Of a DNA stretch of 64,000 bases, positions 12,916 through 23,219 are shown piece by piece. The DNA comes from Nissolia schottii. Lineage: Eukaryota; Streptophyta; Magnoliopsida; Fabales; Fabaceae. Within the stretch, counting starts at the first letter, position 1. Each line of letters starts with the position of its first letter. The stretch covers positions 152,375 through 216,374 of the forward strand of contig QANU01085883.1 in the NCBI GenBank assembly GCA_003254905.1, read 5' to 3'. Under the pieces are notes generated by a model. It did no database searches and had not been told where the DNA came from. It saw nothing but the letters and a program-made list of their open reading frames with translations. A program made the position numbers and the translations under genes.

Positions 12916-15900
12916 TGTCATGGTCACATACAACATCCTAACATTATATATCATCTAACACAAAACCACATAGACAATGGTTTTGTCGGTTTACCTACTT
13001 TCTAAGACTATTCAGAGACTTATGCAGAAATCCTGACTGGTGCTAGTGCCTCGAGCTCTTGCATATGCCTTGCTTCTGAATGAATTCTAAGGTAGGTTTA
13101 TTCAGGTCTTTCTTAACGGAAACAAAAGAGAATATAAAGGGACAAGTTTCTTGGAAAACTGTGGTTAGGTCTGTGTAGTAGGTTTCTGTGTTTCTATTTC
13201 AGCAGAGCAACGGCAGCGCGTGCAAACGGACAGAGTTTTAGCAAGGCTTTTCTCTTATGTCTTTCTTGAAGAAATCCTTGGGGTATTTATAGGCCAAAGC
13301 CACGAAAATCTTCTTCCAATAATGCCTTTGGGATAAATTCCAATTTTGCCCCTCGATGACATAAGCGCTTAGGTCATGTACTTAGTCACTATGTGACTCA
13401 TTATGTTTGAATATTGACTTGGCCATTTGGGCCATTTGTGGCCATGTAGTATGCTTGTGTATTGGCCAATTTTTGTGGCCAAGAATTAAGGGTCACATAC
13501 AGATCAATTTTGATCAGGTTTGGTCGTTCCCGGTTCTGGTACTTCGCGTATGGTTATTCTAAAAATAATTCGATCACGTCCTTGTGATCTCCTAATTTTT
13601 CTAAGGAAGAACCTAGGTTAATCTAAGGTATTTTTGAGCTTTCTTTTGTATCCGTATATTTTACAAATACTTTAGACACGCGATTGTACTCGGATGACAA
13701 GAAGGATTCATTCTAGTGTTTGTAAAATTTTACGAAACTGAGCAGAATTTCTTCTACAAACATTTTAACCTCAAAGCTCATGTGAGGGCTTGTTTTCCCT
13801 ATTTAATTCATGAAATATTTACTAAGAGAAAAAGCGGGATGTTACAGGCCTGACCATGATAAAGACAGGCATAGGTCTGACCATGATAAAGGTTGGCATA
13901 GGCTTGACCTAATAAAGGGCCCCAAAGAATAAAATGAACAAAGTCATGCATGGTCGAGTCACAGGGTCGACCCACGAGTCCACGCCTGGTCAAGTCATAG
14001 GGCCGACCCCTTGCCATTCTAATAGTTGGATGGTTGTTCCTATCGTTGTCGATGTAAGTATGACATTGTGCATCCGTGGTTAGCTGCCACTTAGGTTAAG
14101 CACTACCTAGTCACAATGATACGGAAACAGAAGCAGGTTGTAGTTGTATGGCCACAACTATAAGTGGTGGAAGTACTAATGTAACAAGAAGGACGCAGCC
14201 ACAGGGCACGTAAGAGAACTCCAGACCCCCCCTCATGCATAATATGTATGTATGTAAGTATGTATATGCACGTATGCGTTGGGCCTTGTCAGGTGAAACA
14301 GCATCACAAGACTGCCCCACCAAGTACAAGTTACATGGGTGCGTGATCACAGGACACGATACCCAGACGATCAAGATTAGAAAGCACGAGAACCTATAAT
14401 TAGGTAAGCAAGATTAGATTCCCCAGTCACCTATTACCCTTGGTAAAGCTGCTCAAGATTAGTATGGCTAATAATAATCAGTAGGGATTATAGTATACGT
14501 GTATACCTAGAGATCCCCTGAGGAGCCTGGAGCATAACCGAAGAACATGCGATACCCCCAATGTTCCAGGTTTCCCACTGAGAGCGCATCGTTCTCACCC
14601 GCACTCGTTTATGACTCCAGGAACTTAAGACGAGGACTCTGCCGAGATGCAGGAGGAGCCGTGAATGGCCGGGATGTGAAGCCGACAGCCAAGAGAACGA
14701 GGCAAGCAAGAGTTTTGTAAGGGCTAACTGAGATGTGTACCAGTTAGCCCTTATGTTTTGTAGACAATCATTGTATGTTGACAGACTTGATGCTTGTATA
14801 TTATTGTAATACCTATACGCATTCTTGTAAATATATGTGACGGACTGCATGCTTGTTTATCTATATGTTGTTTGATACTTGACTGATACCCGTTAAGCCC
14901 AAAGGCTCTATCGCTTGTATTATATGTCTTATCCCAAGCGTGGCTCATATGTTATGCAATAAACTATGCAAAGAAACAATTTAAAATTGGTCCATATTTT
15001 TGTGAATAAGTATTTTGAAGGATAATAACGGATTATAAGTATTCCCACAAAGTAATTAACAACCTAGTGAGCATTGCGTACGACGTAAGTGTAGGCAGTT
15101 AGCTAGGGTGTTTCACTGTTCATTCGAATGACACCGAAATCTGGCTCTTTGGGGGTAAAAATGCTGAGTCATTCAAATGACCATGACTTGGTCGTTCGAA
15201 TGACACCTAAATTTTGCTCTCTAGTTGTAAAATTGCTGAATCATTCGAATGACCATGGCTAGGTCATTCGAATGACCTGACTAAATTGCTCTTGGATGAG
15301 TAAAACTCAGGGTTATTCAAATGACTATGCTTAGTCATTCAAATGACCTTGTTTCCGACTCATTCACAACATTGTTTCTTGCTTGTTTTCTTTCTGAAAA
15401 TTCATTTTAGGCTTCCCATAGGTTCTAACAAGTACAATTATATTTTTTCAACATTAAAACTACCTAAAATCATCACTACATAATTATCACCATATTTTGA
15501 ACATGGTATCTCCTATGTTACTTTCTTAGATATAAGCACATAACATAGCATAACAAAACAACATAGACAGTGGATCTAGGATTACCCACTTCTTATGTGT
15601 CGTCAAAGTTGGTAAGGTTGATGTGGAGAATTTTCGGGGAACGTTGGTGTGTTCCTATGATTTTTCTGACTCCGGCAACGTAACCACAATGTGCACGAAT
15701 GGAACCAAAAATTTGAGAAACTGAAGAAATAAAAATGGAGCAAGCTCTACTCAAAGAGCTATTTATAAGAATTCAGAGGCGGTGGCCTCTGATTCTTTAT
15801 TAATTTAATTATTATTATTATTATGATATATATATTAGTATATTATTATATAATATATAGGTGTCCTTATCCCTGCCCTTCGTCGGCAGAGGATAAGTTA

Positions 15901-16289
15901 AAACAAAATCTAGTGGCTTGGTATAATTTCAATCATGTTTTATCGCGTTTGGTCGTTAATCGCTCGTGTACGAATATCCTAAAAATATTTCGAACACATA
16001 GTCGCGAACTACTAATTTTTCTGGTTAGGATGGTATGTCAAGTTAAGGTATTCGTGAACTTATTTCCGTAAGAGTGTATTTTACAGATACCTTTGGCACC
16101 TGACGAAATTTTGGTGTTGACTGAAAATCAACTTGGATCTCGCGACATTCCGCGAGATCGCGAAACAATTATTTTGACCAGTGTTTTTAAGAAATAATCT
16201 TATAATTAATTTCCCAAGTCTAATTAATCGTCTCTGACACCTTAATTACACGAAATCTTTGTAAGGAAAAATCGGGATGTTACAATGTC

Positions 16290-16550
16290 CCCCTCGTCCA
16301 ATAGCCGTGAGGTCCAGTGTCAGTGGTAAGCTCCACTTTACAGTGGGGTCTACCAAGTTTTACTTATTAGATATGCTCCAAGTTACTTAGGTTGGATCCC
16401 ACATTAATATACATGTATTAGTTATTTCATTACCATTACTTCGGACTTGATGTATTTCAAGATATTATTTATAAAATAAGTTGTTTATTTTATCATGCAT
16501 AAGCATTAGTATGCCACGTTAGAGCTTCCACAGGGACAATAGCCTTACGT
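16290..16550 (+). mobile_element. LTR-like host sequence, right part
   Basis: Continues the sequence interrupted at 2944: CCCCTCGTCCAATAGCCGTG follows the ATGTC duplication, then an AT-rich tail with ATGCATAAGCATTAGTATGCC. It resembles the end of a plant gypsy LTR. No gene is visible here. Confidence 0.45.
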
Positions 16551-16552
16551 GC

Positions 16553-17035
16553 GGGTTAGTGACAAACTGGGTTAGTGACCTAGAAACAAGGAAGAATATT
16601 GTGGGGTACATGTTTCATTTTGGGTCTGGTGTAATATCTTCGTCTTCAAAGAACCAACCAATTGTTACACCCTCTACCACTAAAGCAGAATACATGGCAA
16701 CATTCAATTGTGCTACTCAGGTAGTATGGCTCAGAAGAATTATTAAAGTTTTGAACTAGAAGCAAAGCACTCCTACAACAATATTTTGTGACAATAAGTT
16801 AGCAATTTTACTTTGTAAAAATCTAGTGTTTCATGGGAGGTCCAAGCATATTGATATTCGATTTCACAAGATTCGAGAATTGGTGGCTGAGAAAGAAGTG
16901 TTGATTTATTACTATCACACTAAAGAGCAAGTTGCAAATATTTTTACAAAGCCATTGAAAATTGAGTTAATTTTTAAGTGAGTTATTTTTTAAGTTGAAG
17001 AAAATGCTTGGAATGGTTGATCCTATAAGCTTGAT
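16553..17035 (+). pseudogene. Ty1/copia RNase H remnant
   Basis: The plus strand reads VSDLETRKNIVGYMFHFGSG, then SSSKNQPIVTPSTTKAEYMA, CATQVVWLRRIIKVLN, a stop, then TIFCDNKLAILLCKN, FHGRSKHIDIRFHKIRE and TKEQVANIFTKPLKIE. This is the C-terminal RNase H domain of plant Ty1/copia polyproteins, including the STTKAEY and CDNK catalytic regions (usual STTEAEY has Glu, here Lys, a likely inactivating change). It is interrupted by at least two stops, and neither the upstream RT nor an LTR is present. Confidence 0.9.
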
Positions 17036-18486
17036 TTAAGGAAGGCAATATAAATATTAAGCCAAACATGCACTCTATTGTCTCCTTAGGTAACTATGTG
17101 TGCATTAACTTGTATAAAAGTCAAAAAAATGATGGGTTGCATTTAAGTAAGTTAGGAAGTTGTTTTCCACGCCTTGTCTCCTCAACTTAATGTGGTTGTT
17201 GTAGTGCAAATGTTTTATCATATAATAAAACCAATAAGGTTGAGGATATGCAACGTGAAAGTACCCAAGTGCAAGAAATAAGCACAAGAGTGATAGAAGT
17301 GTCAATGTAAGAGTTGTGTGCAAGTGAATCAATAAATTTTTTCTCTTCTTATATTTGTTTTCTGTAAGTGATGCTTTTGTGAGCGCAAGAGGGAAAAATA
17401 ATCAATGATATCATAAATTTTATAATTAAGAAAGGGAAAACAAAATGAAGGTACACCACCACCCTACTCAATCTGAGATCTTTTGATTTTATGTTTTAGC
17501 TGTTTCAATTTTAAATTGAATTGCATAGATTTAATAATGATTGATTTACTTTGTTTTTCTACTATTCATCAAGTAATTAATTTCGAGTGGTGGTCATGGA
17601 CTCATAGATGCACACAGATTTTTCTTATTTTTTAATTAAACACAATACAAACATGAAATGTTACAGATTATTTTAATTTTACAATGACAAATGTGAAAGT
17701 GAATAAATTGATGAAATGTGAATGTCTTTTTTTCTTTTAGGGCGAGGGCGTGTTTGGTGCTAGGATCTTCTTATAATTACTGGTCATTGAACTTGTGCTT
17801 TGAGAAGCTTATGACGGCCGCTAGTGGTTGTTGTGGTAGTAGAAATAGTGGGGGAAGAGGAGTGAACATGGAAGATAATTAGGGGCGAAGATTTTTGGAT
17901 TAGGGGCGAAGATTTTTCTCTTTCTTCTTAATTTAAAAGGAATTAATTGGAGAATTGTTTTGAAAAAAAAAATGTGAACAGTCTATTTTGTAAATCTTAA
18001 AAAACTAATTAAATGGGCGGTGTGAAGTCATTTTTTCAAAGTAAAAACAGGACTACTACGCTTTCTTTTTTTAACATAGGGTATCATCTTAAAATTCACC
18101 CACAGAGTAATATGAAAAATGATTAGAAGATTTACTAATTAACGCTTCTTCAAATTTGAATACATCTTATTTATTTTAGTTTTAAATGTAACGTGTAATG
18201 ACATGAGTTAGTGAAAAAAAAATCTGCTAACAAAATAGATCTCACTAGGCAAATAAAATACATTTTCTCATCTTAAAATAACGCTCCCAAACTTTACCTA
18301 AGTCAACATTTATTACTCTTTATTCTTGTCTGACGGCTTCTAGAAGAGAGATTCAGAATGAAAACGGTAAAAAGAAATGCATTTAATGCTGAGAAAAATC
18401 ACATTAGCTTCCCATTAGGTTGAGAAAGACCTTTACGCAAAACACTTCCACCAGTCCTAGTGCGAGAAGAACCGCACCCACCCACC
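17036..18486. other. AT-rich intergenic region, upstream of the UGT gene
   Basis: No gene is supported. The first 300 bp may be the tail of the copia remnant. The last ~180 bp (18300-18486) form the proximal promoter and leader of the UGT gene; a long AC-rich leader precedes the start codon. A clear TATA box is not seen. Confidence 0.5.
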
Positions 18487-19935
18487 ATGGCGGTTCCAAG
18501 CATCAAAAGCAACGTCCCGCTGCCAGCACCACCACCACCACCACACATCCTGGTGATTCCATTCCCAGCACAGGGCCACATGATACCCCTCCTAGATCTA
18601 GTCCACAAGCTCGCCTCCAACAACACCGCCAACCTCACCATCACCGTTCTAACCACCCCAAACAACCAAACCCTCCTCGACCCCCTCCTCTCTTCCCACC
18701 CTTCCACCGTCCGCCCCATGCTCCTCCCCTTCCCTCCCCACCCTTCCCTCCCTCCGGGCATCGAGAACGCCAAAGACATGCCCAGGTCCGTGGTCCCCAT
18801 CATGGTCTCGCTCTCCAACCTCCACGACCCCATTCTCCAATGGTTCCGCTCCCACCCTTCTCCTCCTCAGTTCATCATCTCCGACATGTTCTGCGGCTGG
18901 ACCCAGCGCCTCGCCGAAGACCTCAGCATTCGGAGGCTGGTGTTCTCCCCTTCCGGCGCCTTCGCCCTCTCCACCATGTACTTCCTCTGGAAGAACCTCC
19001 CCAGCGCCGACGAAAACGAGGTCGTTTCGTTCCACGGGGTCCCCAACTCCCCTAGCTACCCGTGGTGGCAGATCTCGCCCTTGTTCCGAAGCTACGCCTC
19101 GGGGAACCCGGACTCGCAGCGCTTCAGGGATTGGTTCATCGCGAACATGGCGAGTTGGGGACTCGTGGGGAACTCGTTCTCCGAGTTGGAGAGGCCTTAT
19201 GTTGACCACCTCAGGAAGGAGCTGGGCCACGATCGTGTGTGGGCGGTGGGACCGTTACTCCCAGACCCCGTTGGCAGGGACGCGTCGCTGACCGCGCGTA
19301 GAGGCGGGCCCAGCTCTGTGCTGGCGAACGACGTCGTTTCGTGGCTTGATGGACGGCGGGATCGAGAGGTGGTGTATCTGTGCTTCGGGAGCCAGGCTGT
19401 CTTGACGGACGATCAGACGGCCGCGATTGCGTCGGCGGTGGAGAAGAGTGGGGTCCACTTCGTGTGGTCAATGAAGGAGGCAAAGGATCGGGACGTGGGT
19501 TTCTCGTTGTCGGGTTTCGAGGAACGGACTGCTGAGAGGGGTCTCGTGATTAGGGGGTGGGCCCCGCAGGTGGTGATTCTGAGGCACGCGGCAGTGGGCG
19601 CGTTCGTGACCCACTGCGGGTGGAACTCGGTGCTGGAGTCGGTGGTGGCTGGGGTCCCGATGCTGGCGTGGCCCATGTCTGCCGATCAGTTTGTGAATGC
19701 GACGCTGCTCGTGGATCAGCTGAAGGTGGCGAAGAGGGTGGGCGAGGGCGAGAAGGCGGTTCTTGACTCGGACGAGTTGGCCCGGGTTCTGGATGAGTCA
19801 ATTAGCGGGAGCGGTGCGGAGGCGAGTCGAGCGATGAAGCTGCTGCAGGCGGCGGCGCTTGAGGCCATTCGAGAGGGTGGAAGCTCCGAGAAGGACTTGA
19901 GGAGTTTGGTGGAGCAACTTCGCAACGGGGTTTAA
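18487..19935 (+). CDS. UGT89-like UDP-glycosyltransferase (family 1, intronless)
   Basis: 482 residues, single exon. The enzyme transfers a sugar, probably glucose from UDP-glucose, to a hydroxyl of a small molecule such as a flavonoid, in the cytosol. The N-terminal acceptor half has FPAQGHMIPLLDL with the catalytic His31 and ISDMFCGW with the probable partner Asp133. The 44-residue PSPG box is residues 358-401: it starts WAPQVVILRH, contains THCGWNS and ends SADQ; the final Gln favours UDP-glucose. AVGAFVTHCGWNS and LAWPMSADQFVNATLLVD resemble the UGT89 group (UGT89A/B; Arabidopsis UGT89B1 is a flavonol 7-O-glucosyltransferase). The start at 18487 lies in ACCATGGCG; an in-frame ATG at 18460 would add nine residues in a poorer context. 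A Pro run (15-19) precedes the first beta strand. Coding GC content is far above the surroundings. Acceptor unknown. Confidence 0.93.
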   Translation: MAVPSIKSNVPLPAPPPPPHILVIPFPAQGHMIPLLDLVHKLASNNTANLTITVLTTPNNQTLLDPLLSSHPSTVRPMLLPFPPHPSLPPGIENAKDMPRSVVPIMVSLSNLHDPILQWFRSHPSPPQFIISDMFCGWTQRLAEDLSIRRLVFSPSGAFALSTMYFLWKNLPSADENEVVSFHGVPNSPSYPWWQISPLFRSYASGNPDSQRFRDWFIANMASWGLVGNSFSELERPYVDHLRKELGHDRVWAVGPLLPDPVGRDASLTARRGGPSSVLANDVVSWLDGRRDREVVYLCFGSQAVLTDDQTAAIASAVEKSGVHFVWSMKEAKDRDVGFSLSGFEERTAERGLVIRGWAPQVVILRHAAVGAFVTHCGWNSVLESVVAGVPMLAWPMSADQFVNATLLVDQLKVAKRVGEGEKAVLDSDELARVLDESISGSGAEASRAMKLLQAAALEAIREGGSSEKDLRSLVEQLRNGV

Positions 19936-20653
19936 TGTTTTATGGAGGGTTAGGGAATCGATGTTATTTTAGATAAATATTAATAATTCTGATTAGTCAA
20001 GAATTTGTACTTTAAGGGACACTCTACGTGATAATGAGTGAGTTTCAGATGTTAGGTTTGATTCTTTTAAAAGGAAAACATCATTGTCGCGTGGTTTTTA
20101 TCAATTTTATTTTCAAATTTTTAAAATTATTAAAACTGTTTCCAAAGTTATTAAAAGCCTGTAATTTTGTAAATGATATTTTACTCGCATATAATATACA
20201 TGACCAACTCCATTATGGATGGTTAAAAAAAAATGAAATTATTTAATTTAATTATTCTCTTAATGACTCCTATAAACAAATGATAATTTATCAAAAATAT
20301 TTATTTTTCTAATTTTGCCCCTCAAAATAATCAACTGACATAAAGTTATTAAAAATATAATTAAACTAACTTGTTAGGAGACTCTAATATTTTTCTGTGG
20401 TTTTTTAATTTTTCCGTCTCTCTATCAATTAGAATAAATAAGAATTTTTTTACTCTTTTGCCCTTATAAAAGAAATTATTTATCAAAATAACCCTTTAAA
20501 ACTATTTTCCAAACTACTACGATTTGGGGCTGACGTGGCCTTTGGCGCCGCGTCAGGTGCCACGCTGGATTCGCCATTGAGCTAGGCGAATTCCACGTTG
20601 GATTCACCATTATGCCTAGCAAATTCCTCAAATATTTGCCACTATTGTTGGCG
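19936..20653. other. 3' flank of UGT and AT-rich spacer
   Basis: Contains the presumed 3' untranslated region of the UGT gene (TAAATATTAATAAT soon after the stop) and AT-rich DNA with no supportable ORF. From 20520 it enters the sequence with TTCGCCA/TGGCGAA dyads that is split by the solo LTR at 20659. Confidence 0.5.
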
Positions 20654-21674
20654 GTTCTTGTAACAACCCGACTTTTTTCCTCAAGTTAAAATGCTATTTA
20701 AGGCAAAAATTAAAAATATAATAAGAAGGAAAAGGCAAGATAGAAATAGAATGAAATTCAAATATTAATTTTATTTCTGTCATATTAGTTAAAAATAATC
20801 CTTTGACGGTCTTGTGACGTTCGGTGACGTCTGGATCGTAATTAGGGTTTTATAGTAATTTCTTTATGACTCACCGGAGTCTGTAAAATATATTAAAATA
20901 AAAATAAATCAAGAATATGTCAAGTAATATTTTAGAATTAATGAAGGGAATTTTTAGAGCGTAACGGTATGCCCGGAATATTTTTAGGACGTCCGGACAA
21001 AAATAACTAATGAACTAATATGGCATAAGAGCACTAAGGGCAAAATTGGAAAGTAAATACGTGACCTAAGGCCATTAAGCCCACGGCCAGCCCCAAGACC
21101 CGAAACCCTCACCTCAAATTTCCTAACTTCCAATTCTTCAATAAAACTCTCACAAAACCTAAAGCTTTCCCAAAGTTCTCCAAAGCTCCATCAAGATTCA
21201 ATCATCATCCTTTGCTTTCATCACCTTAATTTACTCTTAACTGCAACAAGAGGATAAGCAAGTGGTAAGGTGGTGAGTTTCTCTTCATTTGGCAAGAAGA
21301 CATAAGACTTCCATAACCTAGGTTTTCTATAATCATTCAAGGTTTTCATGTTTAGGTCAAGAAGGCTCAAGCAAGCAAACAAGGCTTGAATTCATCTTTT
21401 CCTAGCATCACCAAGCCCTTGAAGAAGTGGGTAACTCTAGTTCCTTGCCTCTTTGATGCTTCAAGAGGTTTATGTGTTTGTATGTGCATGTATGTGAATT
21501 ATGGATTTATGATGAAAAATGTTAGAAACTATGCTAGGACTTAGGAAGACAATTCTGGAGGGTCTTGTGACCTTAATTGGATGTGATTATTATGCTTGAA
21601 TTGTGTGTGAGACTCATGTAGGGTTCCATGGAAGATAAGGCATGAAAATGGAAGAGATGATGGTTTCGGGTTGC

Positions 21675-21880
21675 TTGTCTCGCCCAGGGGCCGCTGAGCG
21701 GTCTCAGGAGCCGCTGAGCGAGATGAAGCAACGTGGAAAGTGGAAAAGATATTTTTATTTAAGGCGGTTTTGAGGATTCGAGAAGGTGGACCGCTGAGCG
21801 GTAAGCATGTATCGCTGAGCGGACAGCTCCAAACCGCTGAGCGGACCATAGTTTCCGCTGAGCGGCTTGAGGGCCAAATT
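21675..21880. repeat. Cluster of CCGCTGAGCGG dyads
   Basis: Six copies of the CCGCT-G-AGCGG dyad or a form with one mutated arm, about 1.0-1.2 kb into the LTR and roughly 400-500 bp after the expected transcription start. Confidence 0.8.
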
Positions 21881-23150
21881 GTTTATGGGACCCCTCTTGA
21901 GGTTCCTAACATAGTAATTGATGCTGTATGATGATTGATAGTGGAATTGGATGCGCGTTTATGCTATATGTCATGAAGTATATTGACCAAGCATATTATG
22001 TGTAATTTATGATGAAAGCTATGATATGCCATGTATTATGAGACACCTAGTTAAAGAAATGTTAATTAACTCTGAGATAAGTAAGCATGCTGGAATGAAC
22101 CATAGGAAATAAGTATGCCATACTGCATGTACAAGTATACTATGCTGCAGGGATTTAAAATGCTGAAAATGCTGCTGAACTAGGGCCAATGCCCATACTG
22201 CTGAAATATGGCTATATGCCACATAATGAAAACGGGCTAAATGCCCCAAATGCTGAAATTGGCTATATGCCCATGCTGAAAAGGCCGTGATCACGAGAGC
22301 CACTATGATCCCACTTCAGGAGGTTTAGGCATCCTGAATGTGGAAGCCCGCCACAGGTGGTGTCGAGATGGCATACCTGGAGGTGTGCGGTTACCACGCC
22401 TAGGCATTGTCGAACGGGGGCAAGCTTAGGTGGGGGTACAATACCAGCCCACTGTCGAGGGGTCCTTAGGGGCACACGGCAGGTGGAAGCCCACCGCAGT
22501 AAGGTTTGGACAGTGTCGGCCTTTACTAAAGGTGTGAGGTTATTCCGTCATACTAGTGTCACAAGGACATTACTATGGTGGGAATAACACCTATGCTGTT
22601 ATGCTGCTGCATTCTATTATACTGCTGTATTAAGTTATGCTGTGAATTGCTGTTATTCTGTCATAGTCTGCTGGACATATTATGCTGCTCATTCTGTCAT
22701 GGTTAGGTTAATGATTCTGTGATACACATTCTGCTGAATTCTGTTATGTTTGTATTTTACTGAATTCTGCTATGTCTGCATTGGATGATGTGATGTTTAT
22801 TCTGATGACTCTGTTATGCTGAAGGTATTCTGATTTCATGCCGTTACTCAATTTAATTGGAATGTATATTTCTGCTGTTATGCCATACCGTCAAAGAGCA
22901 CGCTCGAGACGGTTAAGTATATTCACGAACTGTTAATCAGCACGAGAATGTAGTAAACAAGAATAGTTCCCAGGTCACATGTTAATTATGCTAAAGCCGT
23001 TCAGATAGGCCAGATAATAAATGGTAGGCTGTTTAGGATGTATGTTCACTAGAGATCTCTGAGCGGCCTGAAGTCCGACATAATTTGTTGTATGACTCAG
23101 GAACTAAGGTTATTCCACTGAGAACCTACCGTTCTCATCCCCCACTTTTT

Positions 23151-23219
23151 ATGACTTCAGGTGCTGATGATGAGGATTCCTATTTTGAGGATGCAGAGGA
23201 GCCACCAGCCGAGCCATGA
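23151..23219 (+). CDS. Conserved acidic micro-ORF in LTR (copy 2)
   Basis: Twenty-two codons: MTSGADDEDS, YFEDAEEPPAEP, then TGA. It follows the family-wide block GAACCTACCGTTCTCATCCC. See copies at 8713-8778 (minus) and 47452-47520. Acidic, no transmembrane or signal features. Expression is unproven. Confidence 0.35.
   Translation: MTSGADDEDSYFEDAEEPPAEP

Larger units (their letters stand above)
7932..13846 (-). mobile_element. Solo LTR, 3-kb family, level 3 of the nest
   Basis: Minus-oriented: left end TGAAACACCCTAGCTAG, right end GCGGGATGTTACA. The target duplication GGCCT is perfect (7927-7931 and 13847-13851). It landed inside the minisatellite of the level-2 LTR, whose units (CAGGCATAGGCCTGACC) resume on the other side. 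Removing the level-4 LTR with its duplication leaves 3,057 bp. At the position where relatives have palindrome clusters this copy shows none clearly; 12290-12790 instead has loosely repeated C-tract segments. Confidence 0.85.
6226..15115 (+). mobile_element. Solo LTR, 3-kb family, level 2 of the nest
   Basis: Plus-oriented copy starting TATAACATCCCGATTTTTTC (first G of the expected TG mutated to A) and ending TTAGCTAGGGTGTTTCA. Flanks are TTGTT (6221-6225) and CTGTT (15116-15120), a target duplication with one mismatch; the host palindrome cluster resumes exactly across the site. After removing the level-3 insertion (7932-13846) the LTR is about 2.97 kb. The promoter is clear: TATAAATA at 6824-6831, about 600 bp from the start, then a long transcribed part. 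It carries a decayed relative of the GCTGAGCG palindromes (7245-7460). Confidence 0.8.
2945..16284 (-). mobile_element. Solo LTR, 3-kb family, level 1 (outermost of the nest)
   Basis: Minus-oriented LTR. Its right end is TCGGGATGTTACA (reverse complement of TGTAACATCCCGA) and its left end is TATAACACCCCTGCTCA, the mutated complement of the ...GGGTGTTTCA end. The 5-bp target duplication ATGTC is perfect (2940-2944 and 16285-16289). Removing the nested 1.5-kb LTR (3637-5150) and the level-2 LTR (6226-15115) leaves about 2.93 kb, the length of its relatives. No internal retroelement sequence remains, which is the signature of LTR-LTR recombination. It holds a minisatellite (5600-5850) and a cluster of TCATTCGAATGA palindromes (6196-6215 and 15116-15365). 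Confidence 0.85.

Noticed and set aside
18649-19230. Long minus-strand ORF (193 codons) and others opposite the UGT gene
   Set aside because: They are shadows caused by the strong third-position GC bias of the UGT coding strand; they match no domain.
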